Part shown: positions 44,918 to 53,554 of the stretch, piece by piece
How the letters are laid out: the number at the start of each line of letters is the position of its first letter
How positions within the stretch are numbered: the first letter of the stretch is position 1
Source of the DNA: Actinopolymorpha cephalotaxi
GTDB taxonomy: Bacteria; Actinomycetota; Actinomycetes; Propionibacteriales; Actinopolymorphaceae
Assembly (NCBI RefSeq): GCF_013408535.1
Contig: NZ_JACBZA010000001.1
Span: forward strand, 1-64,000
Length of the DNA: 64,000 nt
Direction of reading: 5' to 3'
The notes under the pieces: generated by a model
What the model was told of the DNA's origin: nothing
The model's input: only the letters and a program-made list of their open reading frames with translations
Databases searched by the model: none
Position numbers and translations under genes: made by a program

Positions 44918-46186
44918 GTGCGAACGCCGCGGGCTCCGGCCGGCCAGCCACGCTTCCTCGGCTACCTCCTCGCCCGCGGCCTCAGCTTCGTCGGCGACAA
45001 CGTCTGGTGGATCGCGGTCGGCTGGTCGGCGGCCCAGCTCGGCGACCCGCGCCTCACCGGCATCGTGCTGGCCGCCGCCGGCGTTCCCCGGGTGCTGCTC
45101 ATGCTGCTCGGCGGGGTGCTGGCCGACCTGCGCGGCGCCCGCCGCATCATGCTCGCCGCCGACCTCGCCGCCGGTGGGGTGGCGCTGGCCGGCGCGTTCC
45201 TCACCACCGGTGACGCCCGGCCGACGGCGGGGTTGCTGATCGCGCTCGGCGTCGTCTTCGGCACCATCGACGCGTTCTACCTGCCCGCCGCCAACAGCTA
45301 CCTCGCGGTTCTGCTGCCACATCACCAGCTCCCCAGGGGTGCGGCGATCCGCCAGCTCGTCCGTAGCGTCGCCGAGGCCGGGGGACGGGGCCTCGGCGGG
45401 GTGCTGGTCGCCCTCGGCGGGTTCGCCCTCGCGGCGTACGTCAACGCGGCCACCTTCCTGCTCTGCTTCGCGATCCTGGTGCTCGTACGCCCCAAGTACC
45501 CCATCCAGCGGGCGGCTGTCCGGCCCCGGATGCGGCAGGCGCTCGGCGAGGGACTGCGCTACGTCGCGGGCCACCCGCTGCTGCGCGGGCTGGCCGTGGT
45601 GACCCTGGTCCTCAACGCCGTCTCGGTGCCGATGGAGACGGTCGGCCTGGTGCTGAAGGCGGAGAACCTCCAGTGGGGCGCCGCGGGGTACGGCGTGGCG
45701 GCCGGGTTCCTCGGTGGCGGCCTGATCGCCGGCGGCCTGATGGGCACGCTGCTGCGGCCGCCGTCCCGGTCCGGGCTCGCGCTGGCGCTGTGGCTGGCCG
45801 CCGCGCTGCCGGGGTTCGCCGGCCTGGTGTTCGCCACCGACCTGTGGCTGGTGTGCGCGTCGGTCGCGTGGTGGTCGCTGTGTCTCGGTCCCTCCAACGC
45901 CATCCTGTCCGGGCTGTTGCTCACCGCCACCCGCCCGGACGTCCTCGGCCGCGTGCAGAGCGTGGTGACCGTCCTGTCCAGTGCGATGACGCCACTGGGC
46001 GCGGCCACCTTCGGTCTGCTGGTGGGGTTCACCAACCTCACCGCGGTGGGTGCCGGCTGCCTGGTGTGCCTGGCGGTGACGGCGGTGTGGATGGTGCTCA
46101 GCCCGGCGATCAGCCGGGCCGAGCTCCTTCCCGATCGCGACCGCGACCACGCCCCGGCCGAGGGCAAGCCCGCCTTGTCACCCTGA
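44918..46186 (+). CDS. MFS transporter
   Basis: A 422-residue MFS permease with twelve predicted helices. It has the family opening 'RFLGYLLARGLSFVGDNVWW', the A-motif-like loop 'GGVLADLRGARRIMLAADLA' and the mid-protein loop 'RPKYPIQRAAVRPRMRQALGEGL'. Relatives are MFS_3 (EntS-like) exporters of unknown substrate. GTG 44918 follows GAGGGAGAGAC. Longer in-frame extensions upstream are Arg-rich and not family-like. It is divergent from the arabonate-type dehydratase. Confidence 0.85.
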   Translation: MRTPRAPAGQPRFLGYLLARGLSFVGDNVWWIAVGWSAAQLGDPRLTGIVLAAAGVPRVLLMLLGGVLADLRGARRIMLAADLAAGGVALAGAFLTTGDARPTAGLLIALGVVFGTIDAFYLPAANSYLAVLLPHHQLPRGAAIRQLVRSVAEAGGRGLGGVLVALGGFALAAYVNAATFLLCFAILVLVRPKYPIQRAAVRPRMRQALGEGLRYVAGHPLLRGLAVVTLVLNAVSVPMETVGLVLKAENLQWGAAGYGVAAGFLGGGLIAGGLMGTLLRPPSRSGLALALWLAAALPGFAGLVFATDLWLVCASVAWWSLCLGPSNAILSGLLLTATRPDVLGRVQSVVTVLSSAMTPLGAATFGLLVGFTNLTAVGAGCLVCLAVTAVWMVLSPAISRAELLPDRDRDHAPAEGKPALSP

Positions 46187-46218
46187 CGGCCACCCGGATC
46201 AACCCGGGTCAGCCCGGG

Positions 46219-47112
46219 TCAGCCCTTCAGGCCGGTGCCGGCGATGCCCTCGACGATCCGGCGCTGGAAGAGCAGGAAGACCACCAGCAACGGAAGCGCG
46301 CCCAGGATGGCCGACGCCATGATCGAGGCGTACTGGATGCCGTACGCGCTGGAGACCGTCGCCAGCCCGACCGGCAGCGTCATCAGCGGCGTGCTCGTCA
46401 GCACCAGCAGCGGCCACAGGAAGTTGTTCCACGACCACACGAACGTGAAGATGGACACCGCCGAGATCGCCGGCCGGGACAGCGGCAGGAAGATCCGGGA
46501 GAAGATGTGGAACCTGCTCGCGCCGTCGACCAGCGCGGCCTCCTCGAGCTCCCGCGGGATGCCGTCGAAGAACTGCTTGAACACGAAGACGGCGACCGGC
46601 GCGGCGATCTGCGGCAGGATCACCGCCCAGTAGGTGTCGATCATGCCGACCGCGGCGAACTCCCGGAACAGCGGCACGATCAGCGCCTGCCCGGGGATCA
46701 TGATGCCGGCCAGGATCACCCAGAACACCGCGTTGCTGCCGCGGAAGCGGATCCGGGACAGCGCGAACGCCGCCATGCTCGCGGTCACCACCGACAGGGC
46801 GGCCACCAGGATCGAGATGATGAAGCTGTTGGCGTACCACTGGAGGACGTTACCCGCGTCGAGCACCTTGGCGTAGGCGGCGAGCGTCGGGCTGTCGATC
46901 AGCCAGGTGACCGGCACCTTGGTGGTCTCGCCCTCCGGCTTCAGCGAGGTGTCCAGCGCCCACAGCAGCGGCACCAGCCACAGCAGCGAGAACGCGACGA
47001 GGACGCCGACGCAGACGCGGTTGAAGACGCGTTCCCGACCGCTGGCGGTCGTGAGTTCGTTGCCGGACCGGGTGCCGCGGTTCTGGTTTCGTTCGGTGAG
47101 GGTGGTGGTCAT
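46219..47112 (-). CDS. carbohydrate ABC transporter permease (CUT1, MalG-like)
   Basis: A 297-residue permease with six helices. It carries the MalG-type EAA motif 'LEEAALVDGASRFHIFSRIFLPLSRP' (about residues 200-225) and ends in the usual 'FQRRIVEGIAGTGLKG'. It is the last gene of a three-gene minus-strand operon (binding protein, permease, permease). No ATPase gene is present, so like many actinobacterial CUT1 systems it probably uses a shared MsiK-type ATPase encoded elsewhere. Confidence 0.93.
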   Translation of the reverse strand: MTTTLTERNQNRGTRSGNELTTASGRERVFNRVCVGVLVAFSLLWLVPLLWALDTSLKPEGETTKVPVTWLIDSPTLAAYAKVLDAGNVLQWYANSFIISILVAALSVVTASMAAFALSRIRFRGSNAVFWVILAGIMIPGQALIVPLFREFAAVGMIDTYWAVILPQIAAPVAVFVFKQFFDGIPRELEEAALVDGASRFHIFSRIFLPLSRPAISAVSIFTFVWSWNNFLWPLLVLTSTPLMTLPVGLATVSSAYGIQYASIMASAILGALPLLVVFLLFQRRIVEGIAGTGLKG

Positions 47113-47113
47113 G

Positions 47114-48046
47114 TCAGGCGTCCCTCTCCTGCCGGCGGACGAGCGCGAACCACACCAGCGAGACCACGAGGATCACCGCGAACAACAGCATGGAGACCGC
47201 TGATCCGTAGCCCACGCGGTAGTCGGTGAAGCCGACGTCGTAGATGTACTGGATGGTGGGCCGGGTCGCGAAGTCCGGCCCGCCGCTGGTCATCAGGTAG
47301 ATCTGGTCGAAGACCTTCAGGGACGCGATCACCTGCAGCACCGCGACCAGGGTGGTGGTGCGGCCGAGCAACGGAACGGTGATCCGGGTGATCTGCTGCC
47401 AGGGCGTCGCGCCGTCGATGGAGGCCGCTTCGTACAGCTCACGCGGGATGTCCTGCAGCCCGGCGAGGTAGAGGACGAAGTTGAAGCCGAGCGTCCACCA
47501 CACGGTGGTGAGGGCCACCGAGATCATCGCCCAGTTCGGGTCGCCGAGCCAGACGGGCGGGGTGAGACCGAGGCGGGTCACCACGTCGGCGAGCAGCCCG
47601 AGGTCGGGGGTGTAGACCCAGTTCCAGATCAGCGCGACGACCGCCGACGGCAGGACGTACGGCGCGAAGAACGCCAGCCGGAAGAACCACCGGCCCTTCT
47701 TCGCCCGGTCGGCCAGCAGTGCGAACACCAGGGCCAGGATCACCAGCGGCGGCGTGGTGAGGATGGTGAACCACGCGGTGTGCCACAGCGACGACCAGAA
47801 CTGCGGGTCGCCGAAGGCGGCGGCGTAGTTGGACAACCCGGCGAAACTGCCCAGCCCACCCTTCACCAGGCTGGTGTTGAAGAAGCTCATCACCAGTCCG
47901 TACACGCTCGGTCCGATCAGGAACAGCGTGTATAGAAGGAGGAACGGCGCGAGGAACGCCAGGCCGGCGAGGACAGGTCGCCCCTGGCGCCGTTGGCCGG
48001 CACCGGAGTTTGCCGTGGTCTCGGGCGCGACTGTCGAGGTGCCCAC
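47114..48046 (-). CDS. carbohydrate ABC transporter permease (CUT1, MalF-like)
   Basis: A 310-residue permease. TM1 'GLAFLAPFLLLYTLFLIGPSVYGLVMS' and the EAA loop 'IPRELYEAASIDGATPWQQITRITVP' identify the MalF/UgpA type. GTG 48046 is chosen for the GGGAGG site seven bases upstream. An extension 43 residues longer is Arg/Pro/Ser-rich and not conserved. One base separates its stop from the next permease start. It partners with the binding protein encoded 46 bases upstream. Confidence 0.92.
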   Translation of the reverse strand: MGTSTVAPETTANSGAGQRRQGRPVLAGLAFLAPFLLLYTLFLIGPSVYGLVMSFFNTSLVKGGLGSFAGLSNYAAAFGDPQFWSSLWHTAWFTILTTPPLVILALVFALLADRAKKGRWFFRLAFFAPYVLPSAVVALIWNWVYTPDLGLLADVVTRLGLTPPVWLGDPNWAMISVALTTVWWTLGFNFVLYLAGLQDIPRELYEAASIDGATPWQQITRITVPLLGRTTTLVAVLQVIASLKVFDQIYLMTSGGPDFATRPTIQYIYDVGFTDYRVGYGSAVSMLLFAVILVVSLVWFALVRRQERDA

Positions 48047-48092
48047 AAGACCTCCCGAGATGCTCGAAGGAACTGGCGTACGTACGAAACTG

Positions 48093-49433
48093 CTAGACGG
48101 GTGCCGGCGTGCGGGCCATCTTGGAGATGCCCACCTGGATCTGGCGGATCGCGGCCTCGGGCTGGGTGCGCCCACTCAGCACCCCACCGAGTGCGGAGCC
48201 GGCGACCATCTCGAAGTTGGAGCCGGAGCCGGAGTACCACGCCGGTGGGTCGTAGACCGCGCTCTCGGCCGCCCCCACGTAGTTGGACTGCGGTTTGAGC
48301 GCGCGGTACTTCTCGCTCTGCTGGACCGGAAGCCAGCTGGGAACGTGTCCACCTTCGGCCCAGGTCATGCTCTGGTCCAGCATCGACCGGACGAAGCCGA
48401 GCACGAGGTCCAGCCGGGCGCGCTCGTAGGGCTCCTTGCTGGGCAGCACGAACGTGTGCGAGTCGGCCTGCACGGCGTAGGTGCCACCCATCAGGTTGGG
48501 GAACCTCGTCATGCTGAACGGCATCTTCGCGTCCTTGAAGGTGGAGATCTCCCACTCGCCCTGGAAGAAGAACCCCGAGCGCCCGTTGGCGAACTGCGCG
48601 ATCGCCCCGCCGTAGTCGATGTTGGGCGGCATCACCTTCTCCTCGACGGTGAGCCGGCGCATCAGCTTGGCGGCGCGAATCGCCTTGTCGGGTTCGAGGA
48701 TCTCCTCCGGCGAGGTGCCCATCAGCAGCTTGCCGCCGAGTTGTCCGTACAGGCTGAAGAAGAACCGCCACGGGGTGGCCACGTCGGCCACCGACGCCAC
48801 CGCGCCGCCCCAGCTCTTGGTGACTTCCTTCGCCTTGTGCAGCGCCTCGACCAGCGCGTCCTCGCTGTCGAGCGGCTTCAGCGACCCGTCGTCGGCGAGC
48901 AGACCGGCCTGCTTGCAGATCTTGGTGTTGTAGAACATCACGAACGGGTGGGTGTCGAGCGGGATGGCGTAGATCCTGCCGTCGATGGTGGCCCGCTCGA
49001 TGGCCCGCTGGACGAACTTGTCCTTCGACATCCCGTGCCGGGCGAGGTCCTCCGGCGCGAACGGCTGGAGCAGTCCGGCGGAGACCAGCGTCGGCACCCG
49101 GGTCAGGTGTGAGATGGCCACATCCGGCGGCTGAGCGCCGAGGGTGGCCAGGGAAAGCTTCGTGTAGTAGGGGTTTCCCCACGTGAGCGTCACCGCGCGC
49201 AGGTCCACGCCGGGCCGCTGCTTGCGGTAGACGCCTTCCATCTCCTGCATGCGTACGCCGTCGCCGCCGCCGAGGAGATTCCAGTACGTCAGTACGTCGG
49301 CGCTCGGCGCCGTCCCGGTGAAGCCCGACTGGAGTTGCTCGGCGCAGCCGGACAGGCTGCCGCTGACGGCGCCCGCGGCGGCCAGCAGGCCGGTGGCTCG
49401 CAGGACGTCCCGTCGACTCGGTAGTGCCGCCAT
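48093..49433 (-). CDS. carbohydrate ABC transporter substrate-binding lipoprotein (Tat-exported)
   Basis: A 446-residue SBP_bac_1-type binding protein. A twin-arginine signal 'SRRDVLRATGLLAAAG' is followed by a lipobox at 'SLSGC'. The body is typical of CUT1 ligands ('VLTYWNLLGGGDGVRM', 'YAIPLDTHPFVMFYN', 'GRSGFFFQGEWEIST'). ATG 49433 is preceded by GGAGG at ten bases. A longer open frame upstream runs into the repeat-rich control region. The gene is divergent from the GH51 arabinofuranosidase, so arabino-oligosaccharides are the probable cargo (inference). Confidence 0.92.
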   Translation of the reverse strand: MAALPSRRDVLRATGLLAAAGAVSGSLSGCAEQLQSGFTGTAPSADVLTYWNLLGGGDGVRMQEMEGVYRKQRPGVDLRAVTLTWGNPYYTKLSLATLGAQPPDVAISHLTRVPTLVSAGLLQPFAPEDLARHGMSKDKFVQRAIERATIDGRIYAIPLDTHPFVMFYNTKICKQAGLLADDGSLKPLDSEDALVEALHKAKEVTKSWGGAVASVADVATPWRFFFSLYGQLGGKLLMGTSPEEILEPDKAIRAAKLMRRLTVEEKVMPPNIDYGGAIAQFANGRSGFFFQGEWEISTFKDAKMPFSMTRFPNLMGGTYAVQADSHTFVLPSKEPYERARLDLVLGFVRSMLDQSMTWAEGGHVPSWLPVQQSEKYRALKPQSNYVGAAESAVYDPPAWYSGSGSNFEMVAGSALGGVLSGRTQPEAAIRQIQVGISKMARTPAPV

Positions 49434-49470
49434 GCTCAGGGCGCCTCCGTCCGGATGTGGTCGGTGCTGT

Positions 49471-49525
49471 CTGTGTGGCGTACGAACTGTGTTGCTACGA
49501 CTGTGTGGCCTATGAGCTGTGTGGC
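49471..49525. repeat. four direct repeats of CTGTGTGGC in the arabinose control region
   Basis: CTGTGTGGC occurs at 49471-49479, 49501-49509 and 49517-49525, and the variant CTGTGTTGC at 49487-49495. The spacing is 16, 14 and 16 bases. The spacers are also related (TACGAA, TACGA, TATGAG, AACGAA), so these are four imperfect 14-16 bp units. Regular spacing near 1.5 helical turns suggests a multi-site regulator, but slippage-derived repeats are possible. Confidence 0.6.
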
Positions 49526-49540
49526 AACGAAAAGACTGGC

Positions 49541-49598
49541 GTTCGAAATATCGAACAATGTGCGTGATATCGAAGCAAAGGCTACGATCACGCTTCGA
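49541..49598. promoter_or_regulatory. TTCGAA-type dyads upstream of GH51
   Basis: GTTCGA (49541-49546) and TCGAAC (49551-49556) form a tight dyad with an AATA centre. A second, looser inverted repeat is TCGAAGC (49570-49576) / GCTTCGA (49592-49598). TATCGAA is directly repeated at 49549 and 49568, 19 bases apart. The region is unusually A/T-rich for this genome and lies between two divergent operons. It probably binds a repressor that governs both transporter and arabinofuranosidase. Confidence 0.5.
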
Positions 49599-49710
49599 CG
49601 ACGTCAACGGATCGGTCTATCCGGTTTCTCAGCAGTTTCGCCGCTCGCCGCCGAACCGTCCGTCGTGAGCCAGGTAGCCCCGGGACCTCAGCGGAAGGAA
49701 GCCGACGCCC

Positions 49711-51210
49711 GTGAAGAAGGCCAGCCTCACTCTTGACCCCGCGTTCCGGATCGGAGCCGTCGACCCGCGCGTGCGTGGCTCGTTCGTCGAGCACCTGGGC
49801 CGATGCGTCTACGGCGGCATCTACGAACCCGACCACCCCGGCGCCGACGAAGACGGCTTCCGCGCCGACGTGCTCGACCTGACCCGCGAGCTCGGCGTCA
49901 GCACCGTCCGGTACCCCGGCGGCAACTTCGTGTCCGGCTACCAGTGGGAGGACGGCATCGGCCCGCGGGCCGAGCGCCCGCGCCGGCTGGACCTGGCCTG
50001 GAAGACGCTGGAGACCAACGAGGTGGGCGTCGACGAGTTCGCCGCCTGGTGCCGCAAGGCCGGCGTAGAGCCGATGATGGCGGTCAACCTCGGCACGCGT
50101 GGCGTGCAGGAGGCGGCGGCGCTGGTGGAGTACTGCAACCACCCGGGCGGCACCTACTGGTCGGATCTGCGGGCGAAGTACGGCGCGAAGGACCCGCACG
50201 ACATCAAGATCTGGTGCCTGGGCAACGAGATGGACGGCCCGTGGCAGATCGCCCACAAGACCGCCCGCGACTACGGCATCCTCGCCAACCAGACCGCGAA
50301 GGCGATGCGACTGGTCGACCCCTCCCTCGAGCTCGTCGCCTGCGGTAGCTCCAACCGCGCGATGCCGACGTTCGGCTCGTGGGAGGCCGAGGTCCTCGAG
50401 CACACCTACGACGTCGTCGACTACGTCTCCCTGCACTCCTACTACCGCCCGAAGGACGGCGACTTCGCCAGCTTCCTGGCCTCCGGCGTCGACATGGACG
50501 CGATGATCGAGTCCGTGATCGCCACCTGCGACTTCGTGAAGGCGAAGACCCGCAGCAAGAAGTCGATCAACCTGTCCTACGACGAGTGGAACGTGTGGTA
50601 CCACGTCCCCGGTGACGAGCGGGAGTGGGTGACCGGACCGGCGCTCCACGAGGACCAGTACTCCCTGGCCGACGCGGTCGTGGTGGGCTCGCTGCTCAAC
50701 AGCCTGCTGCGGCGCGCGGACCGGGTGACGATGGCCTGCTTCGCCCAGCTGGTCAACGTGATCGCGCCGATGACGACGGTCCCCGGCGGCCCGGCGTACC
50801 GCCAGTCGACGTTCCACCCGATGCGGCTCGCCTTCCAGTACGGCACTGGTGCGACGCTGCGGGTGGAGCCGACCGGACCGCAGGTGGACACTCCCGACTT
50901 CGGCCCGGTGCCCCAGCTGGACTGCACCGCCACCCTGGACGAGGAGAACGGCGCCGCCGCGGTGTTCGCCGTCAACCGGTCCCTGACAGAACCACTGCTG
51001 GTCGAGGTCGACGTCCGCGCGCTGAAGGGCGCCCGTGCCGTCGAGCACGTCGCGCTGTCCGGTGCGGACCGGGACCTGACCAACACCGCCGAGCAGCCCG
51101 ACCGGGTTCAGCCTCGGGTCCAGGACGCCCCGGTGGTGGAGGACGGGACGCTGCGCTTCGAGCTGGCGCCGATGTCGTACAACGTCGTCCGCCTGGCAAC
51201 CGCGGGTTGA
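49711..51210 (+). CDS. abfA: GH51 alpha-L-arabinofuranosidase
   Basis: A 499-residue intracellular GH51 enzyme releasing terminal L-arabinofuranose from arabinan or arabinoxylan oligosaccharides. The N-terminal 'GSFVEHLGRCVYGGIYEP' and 'TVRYPGGNFVSGYQWEDGIG' are diagnostic. The acid/base is Glu173 ('WCLGNEMDGPWQ') and the nucleophile Glu292 ('LSYDEWNVWY'). No signal peptide, so substrates must be imported first, consistent with the adjacent divergent ABC importer. It starts at GTG 49711 after CGGAAGGAAG. The next gene begins five bases after its stop. Confidence 0.95.
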   Translation: MKKASLTLDPAFRIGAVDPRVRGSFVEHLGRCVYGGIYEPDHPGADEDGFRADVLDLTRELGVSTVRYPGGNFVSGYQWEDGIGPRAERPRRLDLAWKTLETNEVGVDEFAAWCRKAGVEPMMAVNLGTRGVQEAAALVEYCNHPGGTYWSDLRAKYGAKDPHDIKIWCLGNEMDGPWQIAHKTARDYGILANQTAKAMRLVDPSLELVACGSSNRAMPTFGSWEAEVLEHTYDVVDYVSLHSYYRPKDGDFASFLASGVDMDAMIESVIATCDFVKAKTRSKKSINLSYDEWNVWYHVPGDEREWVTGPALHEDQYSLADAVVVGSLLNSLLRRADRVTMACFAQLVNVIAPMTTVPGGPAYRQSTFHPMRLAFQYGTGATLRVEPTGPQVDTPDFGPVPQLDCTATLDEENGAAAVFAVNRSLTEPLLVEVDVRALKGARAVEHVALSGADRDLTNTAEQPDRVQPRVQDAPVVEDGTLRFELAPMSYNVVRLATAG

Positions 51211-51215
51211 CAGCG

Positions 51216-52274
51216 ATGGCCTCTACGACAGCAACAACAGCGGGAGAGCCGATTCCGGAGGCCAACCCGTCCGTGGTCGTACGCGGGCCGGACGACTTCG
51301 GTGTCGAGGAGCGGCCGCTGACGCCGCCCGGGCCGGGCGAGGTCCTGGTCCGGGTCGGTGCGGCCGGCATCTGCGGCAGCGACGTCGAGCTTTTCGCCGG
51401 CACCCGGCCGGCGGCGTACGTCAGCTATCCGGTGGTGCCCGGGCACGAGTGGTCCGGCACCGTCGCCGCGTTGGGTGACGGCGTGGACTGGTTGCGGGCC
51501 GGCGATCCCGTTGTGGCGCAGGGTTTCCGCAACTGCGGTCGCTGCCCGCGCTGCCGGGAGGGCGCCACCAACCTGTGCGAGGCGGGGTACGCCGAGACCG
51601 GCTTCACCCACTCGGGCGCGTTCAGCTCCTTCGTCCTCGTGCCGGCGCGACTGGTGCACCAGCTGAACGCCGACGCCGACCTGGAGGCCGCGGCCCTGCT
51701 GGAGCCGTCGGCGTGTGTGGTGGAGGGGATCCTCGCGGCCGCACCCGCGGTCGGGGCGCGGATCGCGGTCGTCGGCACCGGGACGCTCAGCCTGGTCGCC
51801 TGCCAGGTGCTCGCGGCGTACAGCCCGCGCGAGCTGGTGCTGATCGGTGACAGTCCCGGCGGCCGTGAGCTCGGCACCACCTGGGGTGCGACCCGGTGCG
51901 TCTCCAACGCCGAGGCCGTCGAGGCCGGGTGGACCTGCGACGCCGACGTGGTGGTCGAGGCAGGCAGCCGGCAGACGTCGGCCAAGGCCGCGCTGAACGC
52001 CGCCCGCCGGGGCGCGACCGTCGTCCTGGAAGGGATTCCGGGCGGTCCGGCCGAGGGCGACCTGACCGACATCGTGCTCAAGCACCTGCGGGTGCAGGGT
52101 GTCTTCGGCGCCTCCGCGAAGGCGTGGGAGCACGTCGTCGGGATGTTCAACGCCGGGCTGCTCGACCTGCGCCCGCTGATCAGTCACCGGTACGCGGTGG
52201 CCGACGTGGGCGCGGCGCTGTCGACCCTGCGGGAACGCCCCGCCGACCTGCGCAAGGTGCTGTTGCGACCCTGA
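51216..52274 (+). CDS. zinc-dependent medium-chain (sugar/polyol) dehydrogenase
   Basis: A 352-residue MDR alcohol dehydrogenase. Catalytic zinc ligands are Cys in 'AAGICGSDVELF' and His-Glu in 'VPGHEWSG'. The structural zinc site has four cysteines in 'NCGRCPRCREGATNLC'. The NAD site is degenerate ('IAVVGTGTLSLVA', GxGxxx-type). Relatives include sorbitol, threonine and arabinitol dehydrogenases. It is five bases from the GH51 stop in the same operon, so it likely acts on L-arabinose or its polyol. That is inference from position. Confidence 0.88.
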   Translation: MASTTATTAGEPIPEANPSVVVRGPDDFGVEERPLTPPGPGEVLVRVGAAGICGSDVELFAGTRPAAYVSYPVVPGHEWSGTVAALGDGVDWLRAGDPVVAQGFRNCGRCPRCREGATNLCEAGYAETGFTHSGAFSSFVLVPARLVHQLNADADLEAAALLEPSACVVEGILAAAPAVGARIAVVGTGTLSLVACQVLAAYSPRELVLIGDSPGGRELGTTWGATRCVSNAEAVEAGWTCDADVVVEAGSRQTSAKAALNAARRGATVVLEGIPGGPAEGDLTDIVLKHLRVQGVFGASAKAWEHVVGMFNAGLLDLRPLISHRYAVADVGAALSTLRERPADLRKVLLRP

Positions 52275-52325
52275 CCGTACCCTCGGGATCGGCCGCCGCG
52301 GTCGCACGACGCCCGCGAGGTTGTC

Positions 52326-52898
52326 ATGATGGCGACCGTGACCAACGCGCAGCTTGCCCACCAGATCGCTGACAGGTGCCGGTTGACAGGGCGGTTCGTC
52401 CTGCGTTCGGGCCGGGAGGCCACGGAGTACTTCGACAAGTACCAGTTCGAGGCCGACCCGGCCCTGTTGGACGAGGTCGGCGCCGCGCTGGCGCCGCTCG
52501 TCCCCGCGGGCACCGAGGTGCTGGCCGGACTGGAGATGGGCGGCATCGCCGTGGTCGCCGCCCTCGGCCGGCACACCGGTCTGCCCTGCGCGTTCGTACG
52601 GAAGAAGGCCAAGGAGTACGGCACCGCCCGGCTGGCCGAGGGCGCGGACGTCGAGGGACGCAGGGTGCTCGTCGTCGAGGACGTCGTGACCAGCGGTGGG
52701 CAGGTGGTCCTGTCCACGCAGGACCTGCGCGCACTCGGCGCGCACGTCGAACACGCCCTGTGCGTGATCGACCGGGAGGAGGGCGGCGCGCAGGCGCTCG
52801 CCGACGTCAACCTCACCTTGCACGCGTTGTTCCGCCGCCGGGATCTCCAGGCCGGCGAGGGATCCGTGCAGAAGGACGCTGGACGCACGATGCTGTGA
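52326..52898 (+). CDS. pyrE: orotate phosphoribosyltransferase
   Basis: A 190-residue OPRT joining orotate and PRPP to make orotidine monophosphate in pyrimidine synthesis. Landmarks are 'FVLRSGREATEYFDKYQFE', 'AGLEMGGIAVVAALG', the lysine-rich 'AFVRKKAKEYG' and the PRPP motif 'VLVVEDVVTSGGQ'. Length and motifs are complete. The first ATG (52326) follows GAGG at five bases. It is isolated from other pyr genes, sitting after the arabinose genes in the same direction. Confidence 0.93.
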   Translation: MMATVTNAQLAHQIADRCRLTGRFVLRSGREATEYFDKYQFEADPALLDEVGAALAPLVPAGTEVLAGLEMGGIAVVAALGRHTGLPCAFVRKKAKEYGTARLAEGADVEGRRVLVVEDVVTSGGQVVLSTQDLRALGAHVEHALCVIDREEGGAQALADVNLTLHALFRRRDLQAGEGSVQKDAGRTML

Positions 52899-52939
52899 CC
52901 GGGAAGACTCGCCGGGGTCGTGGATGGGGGGAGCTCTGC

Positions 52940-53509
52940 ATGGATCATCGAGACGTCGACGCCGCCGTGGCGGAGATGCTTCGGGCGCTCGCTCCCCGAA
53001 CCGCCGGGGACTGGACGGTGCCGGCCGGGCCGCTCGAATGGACCTGCTGGCACACAGCGGCCCACATCTGCCACGACCTGCTGGCCTACGCCGGACAGCT
53101 GGCGGCACAGCCCGCCGACGCCTACCTCCCCATCGATCTGAACGTTCGCCCCAGCGCCTCGCCGGCCGAGGTACTCCAGGTCGTCACCGCCTGCGGGGGA
53201 CTGCTCGGCAGCGCCCTGGCCACAGCCGACCCGAACGTGAGGGCGTGGCACTGGGGCCCGTGCGACCCCGGAGGATTCGCGGCGATGGGCGTCGCCGAAA
53301 TCCTGCTGCACACTCACGACATCACGCAGGGGCTGTCCGTGAACTGGTTGCCACCAGCACCGCTGAGCGCAGCGGTACTCGACCGGCTCTTCCCGGCCGC
53401 CCCGCCCGGCGAACCCACCCGGGTACTCCTCTGGTGCACCGGCCGCGGGGAACTCGACGGCCTCCCTCGGCAAACCTCGTGGAGGTGGGAAGCGGCGCGA
53501 TCGGACTGA
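52940..53509 (+). CDS. DinB/maleylpyruvate isomerase N-terminal domain protein
   Basis: A 189-residue protein of the mycothiol-dependent maleylpyruvate isomerase superfamily. Histidines that form the metal site are in 'WHTAAHICHDLLAYAGQL' and 'ILLHTHDITQGL'. It is the second such protein in the window (the other is at 2138), with low similarity beyond these motifs. ATG 52940 follows GGGGGGAG. The substrate is unknown. Confidence 0.78.
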   Translation: MDHRDVDAAVAEMLRALAPRTAGDWTVPAGPLEWTCWHTAAHICHDLLAYAGQLAAQPADAYLPIDLNVRPSASPAEVLQVVTACGGLLGSALATADPNVRAWHWGPCDPGGFAAMGVAEILLHTHDITQGLSVNWLPPAPLSAAVLDRLFPAAPPGEPTRVLLWCTGRGELDGLPRQTSWRWEAARSD

Positions 53510-53554
53510 TCGAGCTGCCCCGGCGAACGTTCCCGGTCGCAGCACGTCACAGCA

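Noticed and set aside
49434-49607. N-terminal extension of the binding protein at 48093
   Set aside because: It would read through the direct repeats and dyads. The Tat signal begins at ATG 49433.
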